Shown here: positions 1-7,787 of the stretch, piece by piece
How the letters are laid out: each line of letters starts with the position of its first letter
Position numbering within the stretch: the stretch's first letter is position 1
Source: Duganella sp. CF458
Lineage (GTDB): Bacteria; Pseudomonadota; Gammaproteobacteria; Burkholderiales; Burkholderiaceae_D
Direction of reading: 5' to 3'
DNA length: 64,000 nt
Assembly: GCF_900113115.1 (NCBI RefSeq)
Contig: NZ_FOOF01000004.1
Coordinates: 248,001-312,000, forward strand
The notes under the pieces: generated by a model
Told to the model about the DNA's origin: nothing
What the model saw: the letters and a program-made list of their open reading frames with translations, nothing else
Databases searched by the model: none
Position numbers and translations under genes: made by a program

Positions 1-2
1 TG

Positions 3-335
3 AACGACTGGTTCGTGGCCGAGCACCAAAAGCGCTACAAGAAACCGCCGGATATGTTCACGGCGGGCGGCTTTAGCGCAGCCAGTGCGGTCTACACCGC
101 CCTGGCCAAGACGGGCGGCGGCGACGCGCAGAAGATGATCGCCGCCATGGAAGGCATGGAATTCGACACGCCGAAAGGCAAAATGCGCTTCCGCAAGGAA
201 GACCACCAGGCCATGCAGCCTATGTACCACTTCCGCATCAAGAAGGACCAGAAAAGCGAATGGGACTTGCTGGAACTGGTGCGCGAAATCCCGGCGTCCG
301 AGCTGCCGGTCCCGATCAAGAACAAGCGGCGTTGA
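3..335 (+). CDS. Branched-chain amino-acid-type ABC transporter substrate-binding protein, C-terminal part
   Basis: This is the 3' end of a periplasmic binding protein (LivK/type I periplasmic fold) whose start lies before the window. The reading frame is open from the first base. The visible 110 residues include the typical ending of the family: a segment around TAGGFSAASAVYTAL, then MEGMEFDTPKGKMRFRKEDHQA, where the processed DTPKG..R..DHQ pattern is characteristic of amino-acid, amide or urea-type Liv binding proteins. It is followed after 4 bp by the LivG ATPase, so it is the first gene of a K-G-F-H-M transport operon. The substrate cannot be fixed from this fragment. Confidence 0.85.
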   Translation, partial: NDWFVAEHQKRYKKPPDMFTAGGFSAASAVYTALAKTGGGDAQKMIAAMEGMEFDTPKGKMRFRKEDHQAMQPMYHFRIKKDQKSEWDLLELVREIPASELPVPIKNKRR

Positions 336-339
336 TCCA

Positions 340-1098
340 ATGACTCCATTGCTGTCCACACGCGGGCTGACCATCCGCTTCGGAGGCCACACGGCCGTCG
401 ATAACGTCAGTGCCGACTTCCAAGCGGGCCAGTTGACGGTGATCGTCGGCCCGAACGGCGCCGGCAAGACCACCTACTTCAACCTGATGTCCGGCCAGTT
501 GCCCGCCACCAGCGGCAAGGTCCTGCTGCGCGGTGAAGACATCACGCGCAGCGGCCCGGCGGCCCGTACCCGCAAGGGTATCGGCCGCGCGTTCCAGCTC
601 ACCAACCTGTTCCCCCACCTGTCCGTGCACGAGAATATACGACTGGCAGTGCAGGCGCGTGCCCAGGCCGGCATGAAGCTGTGGTCGACCTGGTCCAGCC
701 ACAAGGAGCTGATCGCGCGCGCCGACCACTACCTGGGGCGCGTGGCGCTGGCGGCGCGGCGCGATACGCCGGTAACCGCACTGTCGCACGGCGACAAGCG
801 CAAGCTGGAAGTGGCCATCATGCTTGCGCTGGAGCCGGACGTGATGATGTTCGACGAGCCAACCGCCGGCATGAGCGTGGACCAAGTGCCGGTGGTGCTG
901 GACCTGATCCAGCAGGTCAAGGCAGAGCGCAACAAGGCCGTGCTGTTGGTCGAACACAAGATGGACGTGGTGCGTGCGCTGGCCGACCGTATCATCGTGC
1001 TGCACAACGGCGCATTGGTGGCGGACGGCGAACCGGCCACTGTCATGTCTTCCGCCATCGTGCAGGAAGCTTACCTGGGGACTGCGCAACATGACTGA
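340..1098 (+). CDS. livG: ABC transporter ATP-binding protein LivG
   Basis: A 252-residue ATPase of the branched-chain amino-acid uptake family. It energises import through the LivHM channel from the cytoplasmic face. Walker A is GPNGAGKTT near residue 39. A signature-like LSHGDKRKLE stands in place of the canonical LSGGQ, as in many LivG proteins. Walker B is VMMFDEPTAG, and the switch region is LLVEHKMD. The ATG at 340 lies 4 bp after the binding-protein stop. The gene overlaps livF by 8 bp, so the two ATPases are probably translationally coupled. Confidence 0.92.
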   Translation: MTPLLSTRGLTIRFGGHTAVDNVSADFQAGQLTVIVGPNGAGKTTYFNLMSGQLPATSGKVLLRGEDITRSGPAARTRKGIGRAFQLTNLFPHLSVHENIRLAVQARAQAGMKLWSTWSSHKELIARADHYLGRVALAARRDTPVTALSHGDKRKLEVAIMLALEPDVMMFDEPTAGMSVDQVPVVLDLIQQVKAERNKAVLLVEHKMDVVRALADRIIVLHNGALVADGEPATVMSSAIVQEAYLGTAQHD

Positions 1099-1813
1099 CG
1101 CCCTGCTCAGACTGTCCGGCGTGCACACGCACATCGGCGAATACCATATCCTGCAAGGCGTCGACCTGGTGGTGCCGCGCGGCGGACTGACGGTCCTGCT
1201 GGGCCGCAACGGCGCCGGCAAGACCACCACGCTGCGCACCATCATGGGCTTATGGCAGGCCAGCGCCGGCAAGGTCGAATTCAATGGCCGCGACATCGGC
1301 AAGCTGCGCACGCCGGATATCGCGCAGGCAGGCATTGCCTACGTGCCCGAATCGATGGCCGTGTTCAACGCCCTGACCGTGCGCGAGAATCTTTACCTTG
1401 CCGCACGCAGCGGGCCAATGGAGACGGCGCGGCTGGAATGGATTTTCTCCTTCTTCCCGGCACTGAAGAAGTTCTGGAACTACCCCGCCGGCAACCTGTC
1501 CGGCGGCCAGAAGCAGATGGTTGCCATTGCGCGCGCCATCGTCGAGCCGCGCGAACTGCTGCTGATCGACGAACCGACCAAGGGCCTGGCCCCCGCCATC
1601 GTCCAGAACCTGGCCGATGCGATCCGCCAGCTCAAGGGCCAGGCCACGGTGCTGCTGGTGGAGCAGAACTTCAACTTCGTGCGCCAGCTTGGCGATACCG
1701 TGGCTGTGATGGACGACGGCCGCATCGTCCATGGCGGTTCGATGGCCGAACTGGCCGCCGACCGCGCCTTGCAGGAGCGCTTGCTTGGCCTGGCCCTCGA
1801 TTCACACCAATAA
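1091..1813 (+). CDS. livF: ABC transporter ATP-binding protein LivF
   Basis: Second ATPase of the Liv transporter, 240 residues, expected to pair with LivG. Walker A is GRNGAGKTTT, the signature is LSGGQKQM, Walker B is LLLIDEPTKG, and the switch is LLVEQNFNF; the last is typical of LivF. The ATG at 1091 was chosen because it gives the normal N-terminus and family length; the frame stays open upstream inside livG but has no family similarity there. It overlaps the livG stop by 8 bp. It is followed after 13 bp by livH, with a TAAGGAG ribosome-binding site that partly overlaps its own stop codon. Confidence 0.92.
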   Translation: MTDALLRLSGVHTHIGEYHILQGVDLVVPRGGLTVLLGRNGAGKTTTLRTIMGLWQASAGKVEFNGRDIGKLRTPDIAQAGIAYVPESMAVFNALTVRENLYLAARSGPMETARLEWIFSFFPALKKFWNYPAGNLSGGQKQMVAIARAIVEPRELLLIDEPTKGLAPAIVQNLADAIRQLKGQATVLLVEQNFNFVRQLGDTVAVMDDGRIVHGGSMAELAADRALQERLLGLALDSHQ

Positions 1814-1826
1814 GGAGCCGCCCGCG

Positions 1827-2801
1827 ATGCCTTCCGTCCCACGCGACTTCATTCCAATGCTCCTGGTGCCGGCCCTGATGCTGGCCATGCTGCCGCTGGT
1901 AGGCAGCATGCCTACCTGGGTCACCCTGACCGTGGCCGGGCTGGCGATGGGGATGATGATCTTCATCATGTCCAGCGGCCTGACGCTGGTATTCGGCCTG
2001 ATGGATGTACTGAACTTCGGCCACGGCGCCTTTGTTTCCGTCGGCGCGTTTGCCGCAACACTGGTGCTGGTACCAATGCAAGGCTGGGTGGAGGCCGACT
2101 CTCTCGGCATGAACCTGGCTGCCCTGGGCCTCGCAATCGTGATGGCGATGGCCGTTACGGCCATCCTGGGCTGGGCCTTTGAGCGCGTCATCATCATGCC
2201 GGTGTACGGCCAGCACCTGAAGCAGATCCTGATCACGATGGGCGGCATGATCGTGGTCGAACAGTTGATCCACGTGATCTGGGGCGGGGACCATCATCCG
2301 ATGCCCCTGCCGACCGCCCTGCGCGGCGCCCTCGTGGCAGGCGACGCGGCAATCGAAAAATATCGCCTGCTGGCAGTCGCAGTCGGCGTGCTGGTATTCA
2401 TCGTGCTCACGCTGGTGCTGAACCGCACCAAGCTGGGTTTGCTGATCCGCGCCGGCGTCGAAAACGGCGAAATGGTCGAAGCGCTTGGCTACCGCATCCG
2501 CCGCCTGTTCGTAGCGGTGTTTGCAGCCGGCTCCGCGCTGGCAGGCCTGGGCGGGGTGATGTGGGGCCTGTACAAGGAAACGCTGACTGCCTCGATGGGT
2601 GGCGAAGTGATGGTCATGGTCTTCATCACGATCATCATCGGCGGCCTTGGGTCGGTCAGCGGCTGCTTCATCGGCGCACTGCTGATGGCCTTGACAGCCA
2701 ACTACGCGGGCTTCCTGGCGCCCAAGCTGGCGCTTGTATCGCATATCGTGCTGATGATCGCCATCCTGCTATGGCGTCCCGCCGGCCTGTCGAGGAAATG
2801 A
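1827..2801 (+). CDS. livH: Branched-chain amino-acid ABC transporter permease LivH
   Basis: A 324-residue inner-membrane permease with about eight hydrophobic segments. It contains the family stretch SGLTLVFGLMDVLNFGHG near residues 50-70 and a VVIVIIGGLGSVSG-like motif (here FITIIIGGLGSV) before the C-terminus. Both belong to the LivH branch of the family. An AAGGAG site at 1812-1817 fixes the ATG at 1827 over the upstream in-frame codons within livF. It lies between the ATPase genes and livM, with one base separating it from livM. Confidence 0.92.
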   Translation: MPSVPRDFIPMLLVPALMLAMLPLVGSMPTWVTLTVAGLAMGMMIFIMSSGLTLVFGLMDVLNFGHGAFVSVGAFAATLVLVPMQGWVEADSLGMNLAALGLAIVMAMAVTAILGWAFERVIIMPVYGQHLKQILITMGGMIVVEQLIHVIWGGDHHPMPLPTALRGALVAGDAAIEKYRLLAVAVGVLVFIVLTLVLNRTKLGLLIRAGVENGEMVEALGYRIRRLFVAVFAAGSALAGLGGVMWGLYKETLTASMGGEVMVMVFITIIIGGLGSVSGCFIGALLMALTANYAGFLAPKLALVSHIVLMIAILLWRPAGLSRK

Positions 2802-2802
2802 A

Positions 2803-3870
2803 ATGCTGAACACCCTTCTTTCAGGCGACCTGCCGCGCAGCCGTGCGCTGTCCGTGTTGCTGCTTGTGGTCGTACTGGGGCTCGCGCTGGCCCCCTTCAT
2901 CACCAGCGGCGCCCGCCCGCTCAATACCGCGGCCACCATCTGCATCTACATCGTGCTGGTCGCTTCATACGACCTGCTGATCGGCTACACCGGCATCGTG
3001 TCCTTCGCCCACACCATGTTCTTCGGCATCGGCGCCTACGGCGTCGGGCTCGGATTCGACAGCCCCGCTCCGGCCTGGGGCGGCATGGCGCTGGGTCTGG
3101 CCGCAGCGCTGGCGTTGACGCTGGTCCTGGCCTTCATCATCGGCCTGTTTGCACTGCGGGTACGCGCCATTTTCTACGCCATGATCACGCTGGCGGTCGC
3201 ATCCTCATTCGCCGTACTGGCATCGCAAATGTCGGAGTGGACCGGCGGCGAAGACGGCAAGACCTTCGACGTGCCGGACCTGCTATCGCCGGCCAATGAG
3301 TTCGGCGAGTTCATGGGACGCATCGTGGACGGCAAGGTACTCACCTACTACATCGTGTTCTTCTGCGCGGTGCTGATCTTCCTGGCCCTGCTGCGCATCG
3401 TCAACTCGCCGTTCGGCCGCGTGCTGCAGGCGATCCGCGAAAACGAATTCCGTGCCGAAGCCCTGGGCTACCGCACCGTGGTGTACCGCATCGCGGCCAA
3501 CTGCATCGGCGCCGTCGCCGCAGCCCTGGCCGGTGCGCTGATGGCGCTGTGGCTGCGTTATGTCGGGCCCAAGACCACGCTCGGCTTTGAGGTCATGACC
3601 GACATCCTCCTGATCGTCGTCATCGGCGGCATGGGCACCATGTATGGATCCGTCATCGGCGCCGCCCTGTTCATCCTGGCGAACAACTACCTCAAGTCCT
3701 TGATGGCGCAAGCAGCAGGTGCGGTGGCCGGCGTGCCATTGCTGGAAGCGGCCCTGCATCCGGACCGCTGGCTGCTGTGGCTCGGTATCCTGTTCATCCT
3801 TGCCATCTACTTCTTCCCGAGCGGGGTCGTCGGAAAATTCAGGCAAGAGGCAGCCCGGCCAGGTACTTAG
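2803..3870 (+). CDS. livM: Branched-chain amino-acid ABC transporter permease LivM
   Basis: A 355-residue permease that should form the channel with LivH. It has the LivM signatures ASYDLLIGYTGIVSFAH near residue 48 and the cytoplasmic loop GRVLQAIRENEFRAEALGY near residue 205. It is the last gene of the operon. Its 3' end overlaps the end of a convergent minus-strand gene by 32 bp, so the coding sequence itself must serve as the boundary between the two transcripts. I see no separate terminator. Confidence 0.92.
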   Translation: MLNTLLSGDLPRSRALSVLLLVVVLGLALAPFITSGARPLNTAATICIYIVLVASYDLLIGYTGIVSFAHTMFFGIGAYGVGLGFDSPAPAWGGMALGLAAALALTLVLAFIIGLFALRVRAIFYAMITLAVASSFAVLASQMSEWTGGEDGKTFDVPDLLSPANEFGEFMGRIVDGKVLTYYIVFFCAVLIFLALLRIVNSPFGRVLQAIRENEFRAEALGYRTVVYRIAANCIGAVAAALAGALMALWLRYVGPKTTLGFEVMTDILLIVVIGGMGTMYGSVIGAALFILANNYLKSLMAQAAGAVAGVPLLEAALHPDRWLLWLGILFILAIYFFPSGVVGKFRQEAARPGT

Positions 3871-4630
3871 CCACCAAGGCATCGGCCTTGCCGCTGCTGC
3901 GCAGTTCCTGCACGGCGCGCCGCAACTCCGTCGCCAGCGCTTCATCGGCGTTGCGGCGGCTCAGGTGCAAATGGATTTCACGCGACTGCACCGGCAGCGT
4001 TCCGCCCAGCCTGGCGCGTGGCACCCCGAGCAGGCGCATGGCATGGAACACCGCCAGCCGGGTGCCGATCGAAGCGTCGAGCCGCCCTTCCTGCAACATG
4101 CGGATGCCCTGCAACTGGTCGGTAATCTCATGCTTGCGATATTCATGGTCTTCCAGGAAGGCAGCGCCATAATCCGAGCCGCGCAACATCCCAACCGTGC
4201 GGCCTCGCAGGTCTTGCAGGCCCTCGAGCTTCAAACCTGCCCGGCCGATGGCGATAACTTCCGTCGTCCACAACATGCCCATGGGATCGGCCGCCTCCGC
4301 GATAGCGGAGTTTGACGTGGCGATCATCAGGTCTGCCTCGCCGGAACGCAGCATGGCGACGGCGCGGGCGTACGGGGCGACAGTGATCTCGACCTGGTGC
4401 CGCGTCTCGCGGGAAATAAGCTCAAGGGCCTCCACGAACAGGCCGGTCTTGCGGCCGCTGGCGTCCAGCGTGGCATACGGAGGAATGGCCAACGCCACTG
4501 CGCGTAAAGGCCGTGGCCTGGCGACGGCACGCGGCGGCCACGAGCCCGAAGCCATCGCTACCAGGGCGGCAGCCGCGCCGGACCAGCGGGCCATGCGGCC
4601 CAGCCAGCGCCGGCGCTGTACCGCGTTCAT
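3839..4630 (-). CDS. Solute-binding protein of family 3 (periplasmic, PBPb fold)
   Basis: A 263-residue protein with an arginine-rich start and a hydrophobic segment (residues 16-30) that looks like a Sec or Tat signal. The mature part carries the family 3 layout: AIPPYATLDASGRKTGLFVEAL, then a GEADLMIATSN loop and DLRGRTVGMLRGS. It should bind a small solute in the periplasm. No matching permease or ATPase is adjacent, so it may be an orphan receptor or share a transporter elsewhere. The start is 4 bp downstream of the GST gene stop, so it is probably co-transcribed with two glutathione transferases. Its 3' end overlaps livM by 32 bp. Confidence 0.8.
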   Translation of the reverse strand: MNAVQRRRWLGRMARWSGAAAALVAMASGSWPPRAVARPRPLRAVALAIPPYATLDASGRKTGLFVEALELISRETRHQVEITVAPYARAVAMLRSGEADLMIATSNSAIAEAADPMGMLWTTEVIAIGRAGLKLEGLQDLRGRTVGMLRGSDYGAAFLEDHEYRKHEITDQLQGIRMLQEGRLDASIGTRLAVFHAMRLLGVPRARLGGTLPVQSREIHLHLSRRNADEALATELRRAVQELRSSGKADALVAKYLAGLPLA

Positions 4631-4633
4631 CGC

Positions 4634-5257
4634 TCAAGCCCCGGCAGCGGCGCTTGGGCGCCCGGCGATGCGGTCGCGCCAGGCCTGCAGGTGCACCAGC
4701 CCGTGATCGGACGGACGGAATTTCATCAGCCCGCGCGCGAATTCGATCGCGCAAAAACCGGTGATATCGGCAATCGTGAAACGTTGTCCCGCCACGAAAA
4801 GCTGCCCTGCCAGCACCGCGTCCAGCCATTTCGCATTCTCCCGGAACTTCTCGCCCTGCGAAGCGCCGAAGTCGGGAAACTGCGGATTCTCGATCGGCGC
4901 AAAGCCGGGATGTGAATGGCGGATGCTGTTCGCTGCAATGGCAAACAGGTGCAGCTCCATGCGGCGGTCGGCCATTTCGATAAAGGCGCGTTCTTCCGGC
5001 CCCTCACCCATCAAATTCGGCGTCGGGTGCAGGCCTTCCAGGTAGGTGCAGATGGCGCGCGTTTCGCACAGGATGCGGCCGTCGTCCAGCTCCAGCGCCG
5101 GTACGCGGCCGAATGGATTCACGGCCAGGTAAGTCTCGCTGCGATGTTCGCCCTTGCCCAGGTCGACTGCTTGCAGGTCCAGCTGAATGCCCTTTTCCGC
5201 CATGAACATGGCGACGCGGCGCGGGTTGGGGGCACGGGCGGCGGTATACAGCTTCAT
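4634..5257 (-). CDS. Glutathione S-transferase family protein
   Basis: A 207-residue cytosolic GST. The N-terminal thioredoxin-like domain shows the glutathione-site pattern NPFGRVPALELDDG with the conserved cis-proline, then CETRAICTYLE (usual E-S/T-R-A). The C-terminal helical domain includes the N-capping motif TIADITGFCAIEFA. The ATG at 5257 is preferred over an in-frame TTG one codon earlier because a GAGGAG site sits just upstream. It lies between a second GST and a solute-binding protein on the same strand. The substrate is unknown. Confidence 0.88.
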   Translation of the reverse strand: MKLYTAARAPNPRRVAMFMAEKGIQLDLQAVDLGKGEHRSETYLAVNPFGRVPALELDDGRILCETRAICTYLEGLHPTPNLMGEGPEERAFIEMADRRMELHLFAIAANSIRHSHPGFAPIENPQFPDFGASQGEKFRENAKWLDAVLAGQLFVAGQRFTIADITGFCAIEFARGLMKFRPSDHGLVHLQAWRDRIAGRPSAAAGA

Positions 5258-5281
5258 CAAGTCTCCTCTTGTTTTAATTAT

Positions 5282-5980
5282 TCAGCGCGATTGGCCGGTT
5301 TCCAGCATTTTGCGCGCCTCGGCGGCAAATTGCTCGACTTTATCCGGGCTGTCTGCGCGCTCCAACACGTTGCTGGGCGGCTGCTCGATCCCGCGCAACA
5401 CGGCGGGCCGGGCGCGAATCTGGCGTATCCAGCGCTGCAGGTGGGGCAATCCCCCGGTGTCGACGCCTGACCAGCGGTGGGTGCGCACCCAGGCCCAGTT
5501 GGCGATATCGGCGATCGAATACTCGCCGGCCAGGAATTCATGGTGGGCGAGGCGGTCGTCCAGCACGTGGAACAAGCGGCGGCATTCGCCCTGGTAGCGG
5601 TCGATGGCAGGTTGGATCTTCTCGGGGAAATAGCGGTAGAACACATTGGCCTGGCCCATCATCGGGCCGATGCCGCCCATCTGGAACATCAGCCATTGCA
5701 GCACCAGCGAGCGGCCCTTGGCGTCCGGCGGCATCAGGCGTCCGCTCTTTTCGGCCAGGTAGATCAGGATGGCCCCGGATTCGAACACCGCAAAGTTGTC
5801 GTTGGCGCGGTCGATGATGGCCGGGATGCGGCCATTCGGATTGATGGCCGTGAACCAGGGCTCCTTCTGCTCTTTCTTGCCCAGGTCGAGCACATGCAGT
5901 TCGTAAGGCAGCGCCAGCTCTTCGAGCGCAATCGAAATCTTATGGCCGTTCGGCGTCGCAGCTGTGTACAGGTCGATCAT
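5282..5980 (-). CDS. Glutathione S-transferase, YfcG/Nu-class type
   Basis: A 232-residue GST resembling the Escherichia coli YfcG disulfide-bond oxidoreductase group. It begins [21 protein letters not shown], where the T-P-N-G-xK-I motif is the Nu-class glutathione-binding start, followed by [11 protein letters not shown] and [25 protein letters not shown] stretch near residue 135 is also a feature of this class. Expected role: glutathione-dependent disulfide reduction or peroxide detoxification in the cytoplasm. An AAGGA site precedes the ATG. It heads a three-gene minus-strand set. Confidence 0.88.
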   Translation of the reverse strand: MIDLYTAATPNGHKISIALEELALPYELHVLDLGKKEQKEPWFTAINPNGRIPAIIDRANDNFAVFESGAILIYLAEKSGRLMPPDAKGRSLVLQWLMFQMGGIGPMMGQANVFYRYFPEKIQPAIDRYQGECRRLFHVLDDRLAHHEFLAGEYSIADIANWAWVRTHRWSGVDTGGLPHLQRWIRQIRARPAVLRGIEQPPSNVLERADSPDKVEQFAAEARKMLETGQSR

Positions 5981-6028
5981 CGGGAATCCTTAATTCGCGT
6001 CGAGGCGCAAAGGATAACCTGCAGCGGC

Positions 6029-6060
6029 AAAAAAAAACCGGCCAATTTGGAGGGGCCGGT
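6029..6060 (-). terminator. Intrinsic terminator reading on the minus strand, loop with CCUCC
   Basis: On the minus strand a perfect 7-bp stem ACCGGCC/GGCCGGT (6054-6060 with 6037-6043) is followed by a run of eight or more U. The loop reads CCTCCAAATT, so it exposes a Shine-Dalgarno-complementary CCUCC. It lies upstream of the minus-strand GST gene (start 5980) and is not at the end of any recognised gene. Confidence 0.65.
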
Positions 6061-6217
6061 GAAAAACGCTTTTTAGGGCGCGGGGATAGAAGAAACCGTG
6101 CCGGATTGAGGAATCCGGCAACCCGGCGTACAGGGATGCTGTGCGCTATGGACGTACTTTGCCAGCTTTCGTCCGGCCAAGGCTTAGGAGTTCATTAAGG
6201 AATCAAATATGCCGGGC
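6061..6217 (-). ncRNA. Candidate small RNA on the minus strand (upstream of the 6029 terminator)
   Basis: This part of the gene-free stretch reads, on the minus strand, into the 6029-6060 terminator. It contains a perfect 8-bp hairpin GCCGGATT/AATCCGGC at 6100-6119 with a CCTC loop. No convincing open reading frame with a ribosome-binding site exists here. The combination of stacked hairpins with C-rich loops and a U-tract is typical of Hfq-type small RNAs. I could not define a promoter confidently, so the 5' end is arbitrary. It could instead be an unprocessed leader or antisense attenuator. Confidence 0.25.
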
Positions 6218-6242
6218 AAAAAATACCCGCGTCTTCGCGCGG
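6218..6242 (-). terminator. Tandem intrinsic terminator, second copy (minus strand)
   Basis: Minus-strand stem CCGCG/CGCGG with loop CGAAGA followed by GTATTTTTT. It is a near-duplicate of the terminator at 6246-6275, sharing the ACCCGCGTCTTCGCG core on the plus strand. Two such terminators in a row would give very tight termination of minus-strand transcription. Confidence 0.55.
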
Positions 6243-6245
6243 CTC

Positions 6246-6275
6246 AAAAAAAATACCCGCGTCTTTGCGCGGGTT
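6246..6275 (-). terminator. Tandem intrinsic terminator, first copy (minus strand)
   Basis: Minus-strand stem AACCCGCG/CGCGGGT with loop CAAAGA, followed by A and eight consecutive U (plus-strand A-run at 6246-6253). This is the best terminator in the window. It belongs to no recognised upstream coding gene, because the next gene upstream on this strand is LysE more than 700 bp away, beyond a plus-strand gene. Confidence 0.65.
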
Positions 6276-6345
6276 AAGGGATTCAAATCGGGAGAGATTT
6301 GAAAGTGCAAGGGGATATTCTCGAAAACGAAAACATCACGACTTC
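6276..6345 (-). ncRNA. Candidate small RNA with UCUCCC-loop hairpin (minus strand)
   Basis: Reading on the minus strand, a CAAATC/GATTTG stem (6284-6301) presents a TCTCCC loop and is followed at once by the strong terminator at 6246-6275. A short RNA with one or two hairpins, an anti-Shine-Dalgarno-like C-rich loop and a long U-tail is the layout of many trans-acting proteobacterial small RNAs. The 5' end is not defined; weak AT-rich promoter-like sequence lies at about 6330-6375. This is inference from sequence shape only. No identity to a named RNA family is claimed. Confidence 0.35.
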
Positions 6346-6392
6346 GTTTAAGATAGTACACTTTTTAAATTAGAAACTCTCCAATAGTCACA

Positions 6393-7073
6393 ATGCGAAA
6401 AAAAATTTGCAAATGGACTTTTCGCACCGCGCTTTCTGCAGTGGTTGTGGCCATTTCCGCCTGCGGCACCCCGCCTCCCGCACCACCTGCCGCCGCCCCG
6501 GCACCAGCGGCTCCGTCGCTGCAGGCCAGCCAGGCGGCGCACCGCATTGTGGCTGGCGAATCGCTGATCGCCATCACAGTCCGCCGCGGCGGGCCGCTGG
6601 CGCGCATGGGGCACGATCACCTGGTTGCCACCCGCCAGATCGAGGGTTTCGTGGACCTCGAACAGGGCCGTACTGAATTGCGCTTCCGCCTCGACCAGCT
6701 CACGGTCGACGAAGCTGCGCTGCGCAAGGAAGCCGGGCTTGCGACCCAGCCCTCCGCCGACGCCATCGATGGCACGCGCAGGAATATGTTCAGCAAGGTG
6801 CTGCAAGCGCAGGCTTACCCCTGGGTGCTGGTGCGAGCCGCGTTCGAAGCGGGAATGAAAGACAGGTTGCGCGTGGAAGTCACCCTGCACGGCGTGACGC
6901 GCTCCTACCAGGTGCAGATGCAATTGCGCGAGGACGGCAGCACCGTGCTGGCCAACGGCGCCTTCACGGTGAAGCAGAGCGACTTCGGCATTACGCCGTT
7001 TGCCGTCTTTGGCGGCGCACTGGCCGTGAAAGACGAGCTGGAGCTGAAATTCGCGATCAGCGCGCGACGATAA
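6393..7073 (+). CDS. YceI-domain lipoprotein
   Basis: A 226-residue exported protein with a lysine-rich start, a hydrophobic segment and a lipobox at AISAC (Cys24), so it is probably a lipoprotein. A proline/alanine linker (residues 27-42) leads to a YceI-like beta-barrel domain: LARMGHDHLV near residue 72 and EVTLHGVTRSYQVQMQ near residue 155. YceI proteins bind polyisoprenoid-like lipids in the periplasm. The ligand here is unknown. The upstream ribosome-binding site is weak. Its 3' end overlaps the convergent LysE gene by 17 bp. A second, non-lipoprotein YceI gene is at 13570. Confidence 0.8.
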   Translation: MRKKICKWTFRTALSAVVVAISACGTPPPAPPAAAPAPAAPSLQASQAAHRIVAGESLIAITVRRGGPLARMGHDHLVATRQIEGFVDLEQGRTELRFRLDQLTVDEAALRKEAGLATQPSADAIDGTRRNMFSKVLQAQAYPWVLVRAAFEAGMKDRLRVEVTLHGVTRSYQVQMQLREDGSTVLANGAFTVKQSDFGITPFAVFGGALAVKDELELKFAISARR

Positions 7074-7686
7074 GGCGCAATCCCAGGCCGACGAAAATCG
7101 CACCGGCGCCGCGGTCGAGCCACAGCCCGGCACGCGGATTGCGGTTGATCCACTTGCCCACGGCACCGGAAAAGTAGCCCAGCGCCCCGAACAGCAGGCA
7201 AGCCTGCATGGTAAAGATCAGGCCCAGTTGCGCGGTCTGCCAGCTGGCGTCGCCGCGCCCTGCCACCACGAACTGTGGCAGGAACGACAGGAAGAACAGC
7301 ACCACCTTCGGATTGATCGCATTAGCGAACAAACCCTTGGCAAACAGCTTGCCCAAAGATTCTTCCGGCAGGGCCGCCTGGCCGACCTGGGCGCCGCCCT
7401 TGCTGCGCAGTGCGCCATATCCCATCCAGATGAGGTAGAGTCCCCCCGCAACCTTGAGTGCGGTAAAGGCTGTTGGCGATGCGGCAATCAGCGCGCCCAC
7501 GCCCAGCGCGGCCAGCAGCGTGTGGCTCAGGCAACCCAGGGCGCAGCCCAGGCCGAACACCACGCCCTGCTTGCGTCCACGGGACATGCCCATACTTAAA
7601 ACCATCAGGTTATCCGGGCCTGGGGAAACCGTAATGAGCATGGCGGCGGCCAGGAAGGCCAGCCCTTGTTCTGGAGAAATTAACAT
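7057..7686 (-). CDS. LysE/RhtB family amino-acid exporter
   Basis: A 209-residue inner-membrane protein with six hydrophobic segments and the LysE-family N-terminal motif ITVSPGPDNLMVLSMG and the central NPKVVLFFLSFLPQF. It should export amino acids or related metabolites. The ATG at 7686 (MLISPEQG) is chosen because the N-terminus then starts at the first membrane helix as in the family; the frame is open for 16 codons upstream. It stands alone on the minus strand. Its substrate cannot be told from sequence. Confidence 0.88.
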   Translation of the reverse strand: MLISPEQGLAFLAAAMLITVSPGPDNLMVLSMGMSRGRKQGVVFGLGCALGCLSHTLLAALGVGALIAASPTAFTALKVAGGLYLIWMGYGALRSKGGAQVGQAALPEESLGKLFAKGLFANAINPKVVLFFLSFLPQFVVAGRGDASWQTAQLGLIFTMQACLLFGALGYFSGAVGKWINRNPRAGLWLDRGAGAIFVGLGLRLIVAR

Positions 7687-7787
7687 AGCCCGGATCATAC
7701 ACGAGTGCGCCGGGGCATAACAATTCAGTATCACGCCATGATTATTTGTCCATTACAATAATTGCTATTGAGGAGATCATTAATATT

